DNA of 64,000 nt from Rhinopithecus roxellana (GCF_007565055.1 NC_044556.1:133151808-133215807), one strand, 5' to 3'; counted from the first letter of the stretch, positions 25,201-32,702 are shown. Numbers and translations are program-made. Notes: generated by a model from the letters alone, not told the origin.

Positions 25201-28200
25201 TATTACTTCATCCCCAGCTGCCTACTTTTTTTATGCTAAAGCATTTCAAAGAGAAATCCCAGAACTCATGTCATTTTATCCCTGCATATGGAATTTATTT
25301 TTTAAAAAAGATGTTTTCTTATTAGGCAAACTCACATAATCAAGATGCCTATTTAGAGAACTTACATAGGTAAATGGAGAATATCTTTCATTTTCTCTGC
25401 CAGTGGCATCTGATGTTTTGTTGTTTTTTTTTTCTTCTTCACCCCAGAGAGAAGAGAAATGTGACCAATTCACTGAGCCACTGTGAATTCATGTCTGATA
25501 AAATAGTCATAGGTTCTATAAATAGAGAAGCTTTACAGGATGCTTTACAGGATACTAGTTGAATGTATGGGCCAGGCACAGTGGCCTGTAATCCCAACAC
25601 TTTGGGAGGGAGGATCCCTGGAGGCCAGGAGTTCAAGACCAGTTTCTCACGGGAATATAGTGAGACCCCATCTCTACAATTTTTTTTTTTTTTTTTTTTT
25701 TAGTTAGGCATGCTGACACACACCCGTAGTCCTAGCCACTTGGGAGGCTGAGGTGGGAGGATCCCTTGAGCCCAGGAGGTCAAGGCTGCAGTAAGCAGTG
25801 ATTGTGCCACTGCACTCCAGCCAGGGTGACAGAGTGAAACCTTGTCTCTCCAAAAAAAAAAAAAAAAATAGTATTTCAAAGTATGGGCTCTGGTGTCAGG
25901 GGGTCTTGGTTCAAAACCCTGCACCCTGCACCACAGGTCATCTAACTTCTTTAATCCTCAATTTTCTTATAAAAATAATACAGCCTATTTTATATCAAAG
26001 ATACAAAACTCTTAACTCAGTACCCAACACACAGTAAACACTAAATAAATTGCAGCTTTTAATAATGGTTGAGGTAGTGGTAATGGGATGCTCAGCACTC
26101 TGCATTTTAAAGCACATTGTTCAAGTAAGAATTCTATTTCCAGAAACGGGGAACATTTCTGTAACACTACCTGGGAGACCTTTTCTGTAGAGATGTGTAA
26201 CTTCTAAAACTTCAGCCCGTGCTGTCTTCCATTTTTTACCCTGACTTCCATTGTTCAAAAACAAAATTCAGTTGGAACTCCCTGAAAGGCCCCCTTTTTA
26301 CTTGTTGGGAGTTTAGCTCAAATGTGTCCTTGAACTCGTTTCAGATTTTGATAGGCGCGTGAACGATAACAAGACAGCCGCAGAGGAGGCACTAAGGAAG
26401 ATTCCTGCCATCAACCAGACCATCATTGAAGCCAATGAAAAGACCAGGGAAGCCCAGCAGGCCCTGGGCAACGCTGCGGCGGACGCCACAGAGGCCAAGA
26501 ACAAGGCCCATGAGGCGGAGAGGATCGCGAGCGCTGTCCAAAAGGTGTGCGTTTCCTCTTCTCCAAGAGTCTCTGCCCATATCTTTCTCTAGTCACTTTC
26601 CAGTTTCTTTCCAGACCCTCAGAGCCTTTGCAGACTTTTTCCCTGAACTTCAGTAAAATTGTCTTAAACCATATTTCTCTTTTTTTTTTTTTTCTTTTGA
26701 CTAGGCGTGAGAGTAGGTATCCACATTGATTGAGGAGGGGGAATCAGTAAAAGAGTGCTTTACTCTAAAATTTCTACTGTGTCTCAGTGTGAGGTCTGGT
26801 TTCAGAGGTCTGTAGAGACCATTCCCACAAAGAATCAGACTTTTTCTAAATAAACATTCTTCTTTGACCTAGACAGGTGGTATTTATTTCAATATGTAGT
26901 GTGCCTTATCAATACAACTTTCAAGTCCCCCTTTCAAGCATATCGCCATATGTAAGCTACTCCTAGGAGAGATTTCCCATAGCTGCCACTGCTAGGATTC
27001 ATCTTAAAGAATAATGTTTTTTAGTCTGGCTTTCTCTTACTTCAAGGTCAGTCTGTTTTGTTTAAAGGAAAGATTGGAGCAATTTTAGAATTAGGTACTT
27101 AAGAATCTGAGAAACCTCTTAGTTTCCTTAGAACAATTGGCTTTTAGATTAATTATATTTTATAAAATACTCATATTTCAGGATTGTGGTCTTTTTGTAT
27201 ATTATGATGAACCGCCAAGAAGAAACCAAGCTAGCTTTGAATTTAAATTTTATCTCAGTGAAAGCATCTAATCAATATGATGTTGTAGAAAGTGTATGCC
27301 ATTAAATGTTTATTATTTACTATCTATGTGACCCCAACTAAAAATGGCAATAATGGAAAAGAAGTTTCCAGGATTAAAGAATAGGATACAAATGACAGTG
27401 CTAGATAAAATACAAAATGTTATCATGTGGGTAGTAATTTTTTGTTTTACTATTATTTATAACCCAAATTGATAATGTGAGTCATGAGATAGTATAAATC
27501 AATATATTATTCTTTCTGGATTATATTTTTGAGCCATTTTACAAATTATAAAAGGAATGGGAGCATACTTGAGAAAAAGGAAAGATTTTTCAAAAAAATT
27601 GCAATTTGCTTTTGTGCCTAGAATGCCACCAGCACCAAGGCAGAAGCTGAAAGAACTTTTGCAGAAGTTACAGATCTGGATAATGAGGTGAACAATATGT
27701 TGAAGCAACTACAGGAAGCAGAAAAAGAGCTAAAGAGAAAACAAGATGATGCTGACCAGGACATGATGATGGCAGGGATGGTAAGAGGTTTTGGTATATT
27801 TGCTCATTGGCAGAAAGTGAACAGTGTTTAATAATAGAGATCCCCCACTTGTTAAGAAGGATCTTTTTTATATTGACTTCTGTTTTTTATCACGTTGTCT
27901 CGTCAAGAATTGGGTTAGTAGCTTACATAGAAGACAAAGAATTTGGATCTTCTGCCAGCTATTTTTGTTGCACAATTGTCGTGTCCCAAAGTTACTCAGT
28001 TAAAAGTAAAACATTGTTTTACACGTTTGACGTTTTAGGACATTAAAAAGTATGTGTTTATATTTTTCAATGGGTAATTCATAAATGTTAATAAAAAAGG
28101 AATGCAGCAAAAAGTTAATTTTCCTCCTATTCTTGTTCTCCCAGCACCTTGCTCCTTAGAGACAAAGACAGGTTTCTTGTATATAAGAGATTTTTGAAGA

Positions 28201-31200
28201 TGGCATTGTCCACCACCCAACCAAAACATGTGAAACTTACATCTAGTTTAATTTTTCACCTTTTGTGGTAATGTATATGCAAGGTACCATTTATAACAAA
28301 ATTGACTTGTCAGTGAATGGCCCAAGGAAGAACTAAGGTCCATTTTTCTGTTCTATGCTATATTTTGCTTTGAAATGACTTTAATGGAGTCACAGTAGGA
28401 ATATTCTTTTTCCAGTTGGGTGTAGCCATCGTGGTAATGACATACATGAACTTGTTTACGTGCTCACTTTCAGTGGCAAGGAAGAGGCCTTTGTTCACTG
28501 CTGCAAAAAAAACAAAGAGTCCCTCAGTGTGGGTCATTTTCACCTTGGGATGGAAAAAAGAAGTACAAAGCCTGTTAATCTCAGTGAAGACTCTAGGGAA
28601 GTGATAAAAGAAACTCTCCCTGTGCAAACAGCTGATTTTATTATGCTTTTTGCAGGTGGGGGTGGGAGGTGGGTGTTGGTTTGGATTATCCTTATTTTCT
28701 CTGTCATGGTGTGGCTCAAGTAAAAATTCCCATAAAGGTGTCTGGGCGCAGTAGCTCACTCCTGTAATCCCAGCACTTTGGGAGGCCGAGGTGGGCAGAT
28801 CTCCTGTGGTCAGGAGTTCGAGACCAGCCTGGCCAACCATGGTGGGCATGGTGGTGGGTGCCTGTAATCCCAGCTACTCGGGAGGCTGATGCAGGAGAAT
28901 CGCTTGAACTTGGGAGGTGGAGGTTGTGATGAGCCAAGATCACGCCACTGCACTCCAGCCTGGGCCACAGAGGAAGACTCCATCTCAAAAAAAAAAAAAA
29001 AATTAATATGAAGTTAAAAAAATAGATATTTCTCACATATGTTGAGCATATATGGATTTCATTTTTAATATGGTTATAGAAACATTAGATTTAAAACATA
29101 CTGAAAGAAAACAGTATATTCTTTAGGAGCTTCAAAAAAGGATTTTGGTTTAGTTCAAAGGGTGAAAGAAGATCTTTTATTATTTTTGGTAAATAACTTC
29201 TAAGGAAACAAACCACCCTCAAATGTACTATCTCATTTGTATTTCTGTCAATTCTGAAAGGCCAACATTTGGCCAGTATTATTTGAGTCTGTAATGTATT
29301 TTTTAACAGAAGAATGAAGGTTTGTAGCTTCATAGTTTTGAAAGAGGAGGCTGGAGACCACAGGTTAAATGCAGGGGCATCGCTCTTGGCCGGCCCTGGC
29401 AGGGTCCTTTCTCCCTCGTTTTATACTCGCAGACAAGCTTGTGGATGCTCAATAAGGACAGCTGCCATTTGGACAGAGATTAATCATTTATTTGTGAAGC
29501 GTTTTTTTTTTTTTTTGCCTTGCTTTCTTGTTCTTTTTTAAATCTTCACATTGTTTTGATCCCAAAATGTTTGCGTTGTCCTGACCCAAAACTAGGAAAA
29601 GCAATTATGTGGTAAGAGGCTCAAAGCCACTCACTTAAATCTCAACTAGATTTATTTGTGAGAACATCTGTTTTCTGATACTTAGATACTTCCTCTTCCA
29701 TTGCTGTTTCCTATGACTCATGCACAGTTATTTGTTCAGGTTTCATGGAATTTCCCAAGTGTATTTACCTTTGTTTGGTTTTTAAAATGTAAATTATATT
29801 GCCCCAATAAACGAGTATGTGTGTCAGGGGTATTGTGGCTGGGTCATTGCATGTGGAAGGGGAGTTTACAGAAGAGCTTAACTATGAAAATTTTCAAAGA
29901 ATAGGACATTTCTAATAAGTCCCTAAGAGTGTCCCGAAGGACGTTTTGGTTCTGAAACGTAGTTCCTGTAATCATCCTTAAAAAATAACTTGTTTCTGCT
30001 TAATAGGTTTTACTATGAATATACCTCCATATATTATTGAGTGAGAACATGAGAAAAGGAGATAATTTTTGAAATACAAATATAGTGAGTTAGTGAGTGT
30101 AAGCATCCTGACTGCCTACTCGTAACTTTGATGAAGTAGAAATAATAACATCCTCAATATGAAGATATGCAGTAGCCACACTGGGAAAAAAAAGAAAAAA
30201 GGCAGTGAGAGATTTCAATTTCCTAAGTTAGAAAAGGGAAGAAAATCCGCAAATTTAAATTTGTTGAGTCATTGGGAAAAAAGATTTAAAGAAGATGAAA
30301 ACATACGATCAGGACTTTTTGCCTCATTTTTCCCTCACAGGCTTCACAGGCTGCTCAAGAAGCCGAGATCAATGCCAGAAAAGCCAAGAACTCTGTTACT
30401 AGCCTCCTCAGCATTATTAATGACCTCTTGGAACAGCTGGGTACGTAGCTATAGAGTCATTTTTTTCAGTCTCTGAATCTTTTGTACTGTTCTTGGGATC
30501 TGATACAGTACAGTTGACTCAAAAGCAGATGATATAGGTTTACATGAATCCCTTTTAAGTCATTAATTATTAATATTTCCTTTTGCTCTTGCTTATTTTT
30601 GAAAGCCTTATAAAATCAGTGTTTGTCTTGCACAGTAGGGTCTTTAAGAGCAGCTTGCTTCTTTACCATACTGATGATTTGTCAGCTTTACAGTGTGACC
30701 TGAATCATGACTTCAGGCCGTGTTAATGTGACAAGCACTTACTAGGTGTCTTCTGTGGACCTTGCCCTAAATAGAACATCGTGGTCTGAGCAGTTTCTTT
30801 TTGTATTTTGAAGATATATTGTGAGCTAGGGTGGCATTTATGGTCCAGTATCATTGTATAACTAAAGAGTGATTTTTCTTAACTCATCTTGCTGGCAGTA
30901 TCTTTAAGGGATTTAAAGTAAAGAATTTCAATAGTAGAATAAAAGAACACAGGCTGGGTGTGATGGCTCACACTGGTAATCCCAGTACTTTAAGAAGCCA
31001 TGGAAGGAGGATAGCTTGAGGCCAGGAGTTTGAGGCCAGCCTAGGCAACATAGCGGTGGAGATCTCACCTCGTCTCTTCAAAATATTTTAAAAATTAGCT
31101 GGGTGTGGTGCTATGCGCCTGTAGTCCTAGATACCCAGGAGACTGAAGCAGGTGAGTCACCTGAGTTTGAGATGATAGTGAGCTGTCGCACTCCACCCTG

Positions 31201-32702
31201 GACAACAGAGCGAAACCCTGTCTCAATTTAAAAAATGAAAAAGAACACTTAAAACTGGTCATGACTTTACTGCCTGGAATTCTCTTCATTTGTTAAGTAA
31301 GGACAGTCTGATGAGGGGAAAGCTTTCATGCCAAAAGAGAGAAAAACCTTGATTTTTCAAGGAAATCTTCTTTTAATCCCGTTTGGTAGGGTGATAGGGA
31401 GCAGGCTTCATTTTGGGACAGATGCACTTTTGTCACCGGACTCCATTATAAAGTGTCAGCACTCTAGCCAGGACTCTTCGTAGCAAGGCATTATATTTTA
31501 ATTTGCTAGCATTTAATGCCTGGTGCATTTTGTTTTGGTGGGGGGCTACGGGGCTATTTTTTATTGGTCTCAAATGTCAAGAATAAGTTATGTGCCAACA
31601 GACGGATATCAAATGAAAATAAGCTAGAAGAGAAAGCTTTTTGTGGAACAGGTAGACTTTTAACATTAATCTGACTCGGGTTAGTATATTTGCTTTGTTG
31701 CCTATAAGCTGTGCAAACTTGGGCAAATTATTTAACATCTGAGAATCACTGATGAAAAATGGTTTTGTGAGACTTTAATCAAGTGTGCATGAAATGCTCT
31801 CCATTGTGTCTGCTTTTGTTTGTTATGGAAACATTTCACTTCTTTCAAAAGAGCCTCTTTTTCTTGCTAAGCTTAAAGTGAAGACCTACTGAAATTATTT
31901 CAGCATTTTACTCCTGGCCATTTTCCATAGGAAGGCTCCTAATAGTGTCTTAACTCCTGAAAGCAGAAAGTGACCTTCTAAAACTAACCCATCTTCCCCG
32001 GAATCTCTAAGAGCTGAGGGATTAGGGTTCTTAGAGATTTGTATATCTTTGATGGCACTAAAATGACACATAGCTTACATGTATACACCTGGAAAAGGTA
32101 TTAAATGTTATCAGATGACCCTCAAAACCACAAGTGAAGGTTAAGGTCTAGAACATGGTAGCTGTGCATTTAGGAAACATTCTGCAAAAACCATTGTCTC
32201 AGAAAAAAACACCCAGCTTGATAATAATTATATGCTCAGACCCATCCCTGCTGGGTTAGGTCAGCGTTTGTACTTGGTTTGCATATTTTATACCATTGTG
32301 TGACATCAACAATCTGCAAGTTACATTTGCAGGGCTGCCTGTGCAGAGTGGCAGCTGCTGGGCCTAGAGACTAGTGGAGGTACTTGTGAAGGGATCATTC
32401 TTCCTGAATGTGTCTGTTCTCTTCTGTGTACTTTCTGACCTCCAGGGCAGCTCGACACAGTGGACCTGAATAAGCTAAACGAGATTGAAGGCACCCTAAA
32501 CAAAGCCAAAGATGAAATGAAGGTCAGCGATCTTGATAGGAAAGTGTCTGACCTGGAGAATGAAGCCAAGAAGCAGGAGGCTGCCATCATGGACTATAAT
32601 CGAGATATCGAGGAGATCATGAAGGACATTCGCAATCTGGAAGACATCAGGAAGACCTTACCATCTGGCTGCTTCAACACCCCGTCCATTGAAAAGCCCT
32701 AG
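357..32702 (+). CDS. LAMC1: Laminin subunit gamma-1, 3' part of the gene (exons 4-28)
   Basis: LAMC1 is the gamma chain of most laminin heterotrimers. It is secreted and built into basement membranes, where it binds nidogen and contributes to integrin recognition. The 25 exons listed separately sum to 3976 coding bases: one trailing base of codon 285, 1324 sense codons, and TAG at 32700-32702. All introns are GT-AG and all phases agree, so the copy looks intact. Domain order is LE1-LE4, split LE5 around an L4 module, LE6-LE11, then a coiled coil of about 570 residues. Numbering assumes the 1609-residue human length; exon borders then coincide with the known LE borders (286, 342, 884, 935, 983). 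The signal peptide, LN domain and promoter lie upstream of the window. Gamma-1 is chosen over gamma-2 or gamma-3 because the sequence matches remembered LAMC1 almost residue for residue and LAMC2 lacks this N-terminal half. Confidence 0.98.
956..1252 (-). mobile_element. Alu (S-like)
   Basis: A full-length Alu on the minus strand in intron 4. The T-rich head and final 'cgcctggcc' are visible. 'caagattatt' flanks both sides as a target-site duplication. Confidence 0.9.
1605..1917 (+). mobile_element. Alu (S-like)
   Basis: A full dimeric Alu in intron 4 with a mixed A-rich tail. It shows typical 'ctcatgcctgtaatc' and 'ccaacatggtgaaacc' blocks. Confidence 0.9.
2735..3484 (+). mobile_element. 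Old Alu(s), split by a younger Alu
   Basis: A diverged Alu runs from 2735 to about 2991 and resumes at about 3312-3484. The interruption is the minus-strand young Alu listed next. The duplicated left-arm motifs suggest more than one old monomer. Confidence 0.75.
2992..3311 (-). mobile_element. AluYR-like young Alu
   Basis: A near-consensus Alu with 'ggctagtttttgta' and 'aggcttgagccacc', features of Old World monkey Alus. It is inserted into the older Alu, and an A6T5-type repeat flanks both sides. Confidence 0.85.
4266..4565 (-). mobile_element. Alu (S-like)
   Basis: A full-length minus-strand Alu in intron 4, ending 'cacccggcc', about 160 bp before exon 5. Confidence 0.9.
4727..4915 (+). 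CDS. LAMC1: LAMC1 exon 5 (LE2, start of LE3)
   Basis: Residues 342-403. The acceptor is 'ttgactgacag' and the donor 'gtaagtgaca'. It encodes the full second LE repeat, beginning 'CDCSGRSQEC', plus the first cysteines of LE3 ('CHCSPVG'). The phase is 1 at both ends, so skipping this exon would keep frame. Confidence 0.97.
5717..5834 (+). CDS. LAMC1: LAMC1 exon 6 (LE3)
   Basis: Residues 405-442, with acceptor 'cattttag' and donor 'gtaaaatatt'. It carries the remaining six cysteines of LE3, including 'GRCSCKPG' and 'CDRCQPGF'. It ends inside an Arg codon that the next exon completes. Confidence 0.97.
6070..6345 (+). mobile_element. 5'-truncated Alu (Y-like)
   Basis: It starts at 'ctcacgcctg' and lacks the first ~20 bases. 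It is bounded by exact target-site duplications 'gactttagg' (6061-6069 and 6346-6354). Intron 6. Confidence 0.9.
6397..6712 (+). mobile_element. Alu (S/Y-like)
   Basis: A full-length Alu ending 67 bp before exon 7. The end 'ctgtctc' plus A-run occurs twice, a small tail duplication. Confidence 0.9.
6779..6877 (+). CDS. LAMC1: LAMC1 exon 7 (LE4, first part)
   Basis: Residues 444-475, only 99 bp. The acceptor is 'cattgaatag' and the donor 'gtagtgcatt'. It encodes the start of LE4 ('PCSCDPSGS') up to 'FNCER'. The following intron is tiny (6878-6970, 93 bp). Reading through it meets an immediate TAG, so retention would truncate the protein. Confidence 0.97.
6971..7107 (+). CDS. LAMC1: LAMC1 exon 8 (end of LE4, first half of LE5, start of L4)
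   Basis: Residues 477-521. The acceptor is 'tctttttcag' and the donor 'gtaatttaga'. It finishes LE4 and encodes 'CFCFGHSSVC', the short N-terminal piece of LE5, which is split by the inserted L4 module. The last residues ('YSISSTFQI') begin L4. Confidence 0.97.
7524..7646 (+). CDS. LAMC1: LAMC1 exon 9 (L4 module)
   Basis: Residues 523-562. The acceptor is 'ctacctgcag' and the donor 'gtaagtaagg'. The sequence is cysteine-free and globular ('DEDGWRVEQRDG' to 'YFPRYFIAP'), which is typical of the laminin IV type A domain. Intron 9 (7647-7737) is only 91 bp and contains an early in-frame TAA. Confidence 0.97.
7738..7927 (+). CDS. LAMC1: LAMC1 exon 10 (L4 module)
   Basis: Residues 564-625. The acceptor is 'gcattccag' and the donor 'gtaagatagc'. 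It is the core of L4 ('GKQVLSYGQNLSFSFRV'), a beta-sandwich-like domain. It includes the sequon Asn-Leu-Ser, a likely N-glycosylation site. Confidence 0.97.
8239..8351 (+). CDS. LAMC1: LAMC1 exon 11 (L4 module)
   Basis: Residues 627-663. The acceptor is 'tttctctccag' and the donor 'gtaagttatg'. It encodes 'LHEATDYPWRPALTPFEFQ' and an Asn-Leu-Thr sequon. Intron 11, which follows, is the longest unspliced gap in the EGF/L4 half apart from intron 4, at about 3.6 kb. It holds four or five Alus. Confidence 0.97.
8642..8937 (+). mobile_element. Alu (J/S-like)
   Basis: A diverged full Alu in intron 11 with an A13 tail. Confidence 0.88.
9108..9398 (-). mobile_element. Alu
   Basis: A minus-strand Alu in intron 11 with T-rich head and 'cacctggcc' end. 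Confidence 0.88.
9749..9962 (+). mobile_element. 5'-truncated Alu
   Basis: It lacks the first ~85 bases and starts 'caacatggcaaaacc'. The flanks share 'acccaaggg', the target-site duplication. Confidence 0.85.
10093..10368 (+). mobile_element. Old Alu (J-like)
   Basis: A diverged Alu in intron 11 whose A-rich tail has become a (CAAT)n tract. Confidence 0.85.
10369..10401 (+). repeat. (CAAT)n microsatellite
   Basis: Eight uninterrupted tetranucleotide copies that replace the tail of the preceding Alu. Confidence 0.9.
10402..11347. other. Unique intron 11 sequence
   Basis: I see no gene, RNA or recognisable repeat here apart from short T-rich runs. Confidence 0.5.
11348..11686 (+). mobile_element. 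Alu (S-like)
   Basis: A full-length Alu in intron 11 with a (CAAAAA)n mid-spacer and an (AAAT)n tail. 'aaaagtttg' is duplicated at both ends. Confidence 0.92.
11936..12157 (+). CDS. LAMC1: LAMC1 exon 12 (end of L4, second half of LE5, start of LE6)
   Basis: Residues 665-737. The acceptor is 'catacacag' and the donor 'gtgagatgat'. It closes L4 ('YLDDVTLASARPG') and resumes the cysteine pattern of LE5 ('CTCPVGYGGQFCEMC'). It then starts LE6 ('CTCSGHSETCDPETG'). Confidence 0.97.
12276..12464 (+). CDS. LAMC1: LAMC1 exon 13 (LE6/LE7)
   Basis: Residues 739-800. The acceptor is 'ctccaaatag' and the donor 'gtaagtctgc'. It completes LE6 ('CNCRDNTAGPHCEKC') and encodes most of LE7 ('CPCPGGSSCAVV'). 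It ends in 'CPTGTTG', where the Gly codon is split after its first base. Confidence 0.97.
12770..14070 (+). mobile_element. L2 LINE 3' part, interrupted
   Basis: Old L2 sequence in LAMC1 intron 13. The stretch 13240-13760 matches the end of L2 ORF2 and its 3' side ('caccactttaaaaccctcc'), and 13900-14060 the L2 3' UTR ('cttgttgaatgagt'). About 12816-13230 is non-L2 and looks like an unidentified insertion or another old repeat. Confidence 0.75.
14190..14345 (+). mobile_element. MIR
   Basis: The core 'gcaggcaaattacttaccct' matches the MIR motif for 'gggcaagtcacttaacct'. It lies in intron 13. Confidence 0.65.
14560..14740 (+). mobile_element. MIR
   Basis: 'tgaggaaatagagatgtgct' and 'aaggtcactctggtggt' match the second half of a MIR. 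It ends about 55 bp before exon 14. Confidence 0.6.
14795..15040 (+). CDS. LAMC1: LAMC1 exon 14 (end of LE7, LE8 with nidogen-binding loop)
   Basis: Residues 802-882, 246 bp, phase 1 at both ends. The acceptor is 'ctcatccccag' and the donor 'gtaatcagcc'. LE8 carries the heptapeptide NIDPNAV at 14890-14910 (residues 833-839). This is the established high-affinity nidogen-binding loop of laminin gamma-1; the Asp, second Asn and Val are the known contact residues, and all are present. The exon starts with GTAAGA, a donor-like hexamer directly after the acceptor (see findings). Confidence 0.98.
15125..15480. mobile_element. MER-type interspersed repeat with tiny Alu scrap
   Basis: 'tagtccaatagaa' to 'gtagccacatgtgaccagca' matches a common old mammalian repeat; I do not fix its subfamily. 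At about 15208-15240 a ~35-bp scrap of Alu-like sequence ('gcacctgtggtccc') interrupts it. Confidence 0.45.
15564..15717 (+). CDS. LAMC1: LAMC1 exon 15 (LE9)
   Basis: Residues 884-933. The acceptor is 'tcctgccttag' and the donor 'gtgagacata'. It is a single LE repeat beginning 'CNCNPYGTVKQQSSC', with the Cys pattern 'CECLPHVTGRDCGAC'. The exon matches one structural repeat. Confidence 0.97.
15895..16075 (+). mobile_element. MER5A-like hAT DNA transposon
   Basis: The order of motifs ('tgagcaacc', 'caaattgccaggtcc', 'aatcagaccctcc', 'gttggagaacgctgg') matches MER5A, a non-autonomous Charlie-family element. Intron 15. Confidence 0.6.
16209..16239 (+). repeat. Poly(A) run
   Basis: About 30 uninterrupted A bases in intron 15, 55 bp before the exon 16 acceptor. 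There is no Alu body next to it. Confidence 0.9.
16295..16437 (+). CDS. LAMC1: LAMC1 exon 16 (LE10)
   Basis: Residues 935-981. The acceptor is 'ttcattttcag' and the donor 'gtaaggggtg'. It encodes the LE repeat 'CDCHALGSTNGQCDIRTGQC' and onward. A 30-base A run sits only about 55 bp upstream of the acceptor (16209-16239), with a T-rich tract between them. Confidence 0.97.
17396..17574 (+). CDS. LAMC1: LAMC1 exon 17 (LE11 and start of coiled coil)
   Basis: Residues 983-1041. The acceptor is 'ttattctgcag' and the donor 'gtaagctgtc'. It encodes the last LE repeat ('CDCHPEGSLSLQC') and then 'CPACYRLVKDK'. The two cysteines there (about 1031 and 1034) are the known interchain disulfide residues at the top of the coiled coil. 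The phase is 0 at the 3' end, a clean border between the EGF arm and the rod. Confidence 0.97.
17595..18460 (-). mobile_element. L2 LINE, minus strand
   Basis: It reads as the reverse complement of L2: 'ttcatttattcttccagcag', 'ggtccctattcttaaagac', 'gttccaggcagaaggaac', then 'tttactgagatggag' and 'aagtttgagatacctat'. It fills most of intron 17. Confidence 0.75.
18652..18808 (+). CDS. LAMC1: LAMC1 exon 18 (coiled coil, domain II)
   Basis: Residues 1042-1093. The acceptor is 'cgtatgtttag' and the donor 'gtatgcatga'. It has heptad-type sequence ('HRVKLQELESLIANL') with no cysteines. It is the first exon wholly in the rod that pairs with laminin alpha and beta chains. Confidence 0.97.
19141..19432 (-). 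mobile_element. Alu (Y-like)
   Basis: A full-length minus-strand Alu in intron 18, about 910 bp before exon 19. Confidence 0.9.
20343..20548 (+). CDS. LAMC1: LAMC1 exon 19 (coiled coil)
   Basis: Residues 1095-1162. The acceptor is 'aaaccattttag' and the donor 'gtaagtgatt'. It is a long amphipathic heptad region ('LMDRLQRVNNTLSSQISRL') with an Asn-Asn-Thr sequon. Oppositely oriented Alus flank it at 19141-19432 and 20891-21196. Confidence 0.97.
20891..21196 (+). mobile_element. Alu (S-like)
   Basis: A full-length Alu in intron 19 with a long A tail. 'aagaggcatt' is duplicated on both sides. It ends about 107 bp before exon 20. Confidence 0.92.
21304..21383 (+). CDS. LAMC1: LAMC1 exon 20 (coiled coil)
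   Basis: Residues 1163-1188, the smallest exon here at 80 bp. The acceptor is 'tttcctgtgcag' and the donor 'gtaacttctg'. It encodes 'SVTQPESTGDPNNMT', a probable heptad break, then 'EEARKLAE'. Asn-Met-Thr is a possible N-glycosylation sequon. Confidence 0.97.
21993..22279 (+). mobile_element. Alu (S-like)
   Basis: A full-length Alu in intron 20 with an (AAT)n tail and target duplication 'aataaagta'. It ends 85 bp before exon 21. Confidence 0.9.
22364..22501 (+). CDS. LAMC1: LAMC1 exon 21 (coiled coil)
   Basis: Residues 1190-1234, 138 bp, entered and left in phase 2. The acceptor is 'atctgtatag' and the donor 'gtgagtataa'. It encodes 'HKQEADDIVRVAKTANDTS' with Asn-Asp-Thr and Asn-Gln-Thr sequons. 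Inverted Alus lie about 85 bp upstream and 360 bp downstream. Confidence 0.97.
22863..23178 (-). mobile_element. Alu (S-like)
   Basis: A minus-strand Alu in intron 21 with T/G-interrupted head. It is in inverted orientation to the Alu before exon 21. Confidence 0.9.
23372..23516 (+). CDS. LAMC1: LAMC1 exon 22 (coiled coil)
   Basis: Residues 1236-1283. The acceptor is 'tttgtgtcttag' and the donor 'gtatgggggc'. It encodes 'YEQAKNISQDLEKQAARV', with an Asn-Ile-Ser sequon, through to 'LSPLDSETLE'. It ends in phase 0. Confidence 0.97.
23663..23805 (+). mobile_element. Free left Alu monomer (FLAM-like)
   Basis: Only a left arm followed by an A-rich tail, ~140 bp, in intron 22. It has monomer length and no right arm. 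Confidence 0.75.
24230..24462 (+). mobile_element. L1M 3' end
   Basis: 'gggtgatggaaatctgtat', 'catttgtcaaaactcatc' and a short A tail match the 3' UTR of an old mammalian L1. Intron 22. Confidence 0.7.
24599..24748 (+). CDS. LAMC1: LAMC1 exon 23 (coiled coil)
   Basis: Residues 1284-1333, exactly 50 codons with phase 0 at both ends. The acceptor is 'ggttttcacag' and the donor 'gttggtttga', which is less usual because +3 is T. It encodes 'NEANNIKMEAENLE', charged heptads and 'GKTEQQ'. Confidence 0.97.
24841..24882 (+). repeat. 21-bp perfect tandem duplication
   Basis: Two identical 21-bp units (24841-24861, 24862-24882), each starting 'gcagaccgtagtgctgaga', lie in intron 23, 122 bp before exon 24. 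Their start copies the acceptor/exon 24 border 'gcagaccg'. Confidence 0.95.
25005..25119 (+). CDS. LAMC1: LAMC1 exon 24 (coiled coil)
   Basis: Residues 1334-1371. The acceptor is 'atgtgtttgcag' and the donor 'gtagaaaaga'. It encodes the Ala-rich heptads 'LLARADAAKALAEEAAKK'. Its first bases with the acceptor ('gcagaccg') are mimicked by a 21-bp tandem duplication in the intron upstream. Confidence 0.97.
25569..25868 (+). mobile_element. Old Alu
   Basis: An Alu in intron 24 with a T-run of about 22 in place of the usual A-rich middle spacer, and an A18 tail. Confidence 0.85.
25880..26060 (+). mobile_element. MIR
   Basis: 'tatgggctctggtgtcag' through 'cttctttaatcctcaatttt' follows the MIR order. 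It lies directly after the Alu in intron 24. Confidence 0.65.
26345..26544 (+). CDS. LAMC1: LAMC1 exon 25 (coiled coil)
   Basis: Residues 1373-1438. The acceptor is 'actcgtttcag' and the donor 'gtgtgcgttt'. It encodes 'RRVNDNKTAAEEALRKI' with an Asn-Gln-Thr sequon. The second half is GC-rich and Ala-rich. Confidence 0.97.
26545..27621. other. Unique intron 25 sequence
   Basis: AT-rich sequence without a recognisable repeat, RNA gene or second coding region. Confidence 0.5.
27622..27780 (+). CDS. LAMC1: LAMC1 exon 26 (coiled coil)
   Basis: Residues 1439-1491, 53 codons with phase 0 at both ends. The acceptor is 'ttttgtgcctag' and the donor 'gtaagaggtt'. It encodes an Asn-Ala-Thr sequon and 'EVTDLDNEVNNMLKQLQEA', ending in 'DMMMAGM'. 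Confidence 0.97.
28740..29001 (+). mobile_element. Alu with internal deletion
   Basis: An Alu in intron 26 that jumps from 'cctggccaacca' directly to 'tggtgggcatggtggtg', losing the middle spacer (~35 bp). Confidence 0.85.
29003..30340. other. Unique part of intron 26
   Basis: The sequence is AT-rich, with T14 at about 29502. I recognise no element in it. Confidence 0.45.
30341..30440 (+). CDS. LAMC1: LAMC1 exon 27 (coiled coil)
   Basis: Residues 1492-1524. The acceptor is 'ttccctcacag' and the donor 'gtacgtagct'. It encodes 'ASQAAQEAEINARKAKNSV' and 'LLSIINDLLEQL', a strongly hydrophobic heptad stretch near the trimer's C-terminal end. Confidence 0.97.
30953..31239 (+). mobile_element. Old Alu (J-like)
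   Basis: A highly diverged Alu in intron 27 ('ggctgggtgtgatggctcac'). Confidence 0.8.
31660..31765 (+). mobile_element. MIR core fragment
   Basis: 'aacttgggcaaattattta' then 'acatctgagaatc' matches the MIR core. Intron 27. Confidence 0.6.
32446..32702 (+). CDS. LAMC1: LAMC1 exon 28, coding part (coiled-coil end, C-terminal tail)
   Basis: Residues 1526-1609 and stop TAG. The acceptor is 'tctgacctccag'. It encodes the last heptads. Cys1600 (TGC 32670-32672) forms the known C-terminal disulfide with the beta chain. The tail 'FNTPSIEKP' follows, in which the third residue from the end, Glu1607 (GAA 32691-32693), is required for integrin recognition by laminin LG domains. Both residues are intact. 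Confidence 0.98.

Noticed and set aside
357..32702. LAMC1 as a pseudogene or broken allele
   Set aside because: All 25 exons keep frame and GT-AG sites, and the critical cysteines, NIDPNAV and Glu1607 are intact.
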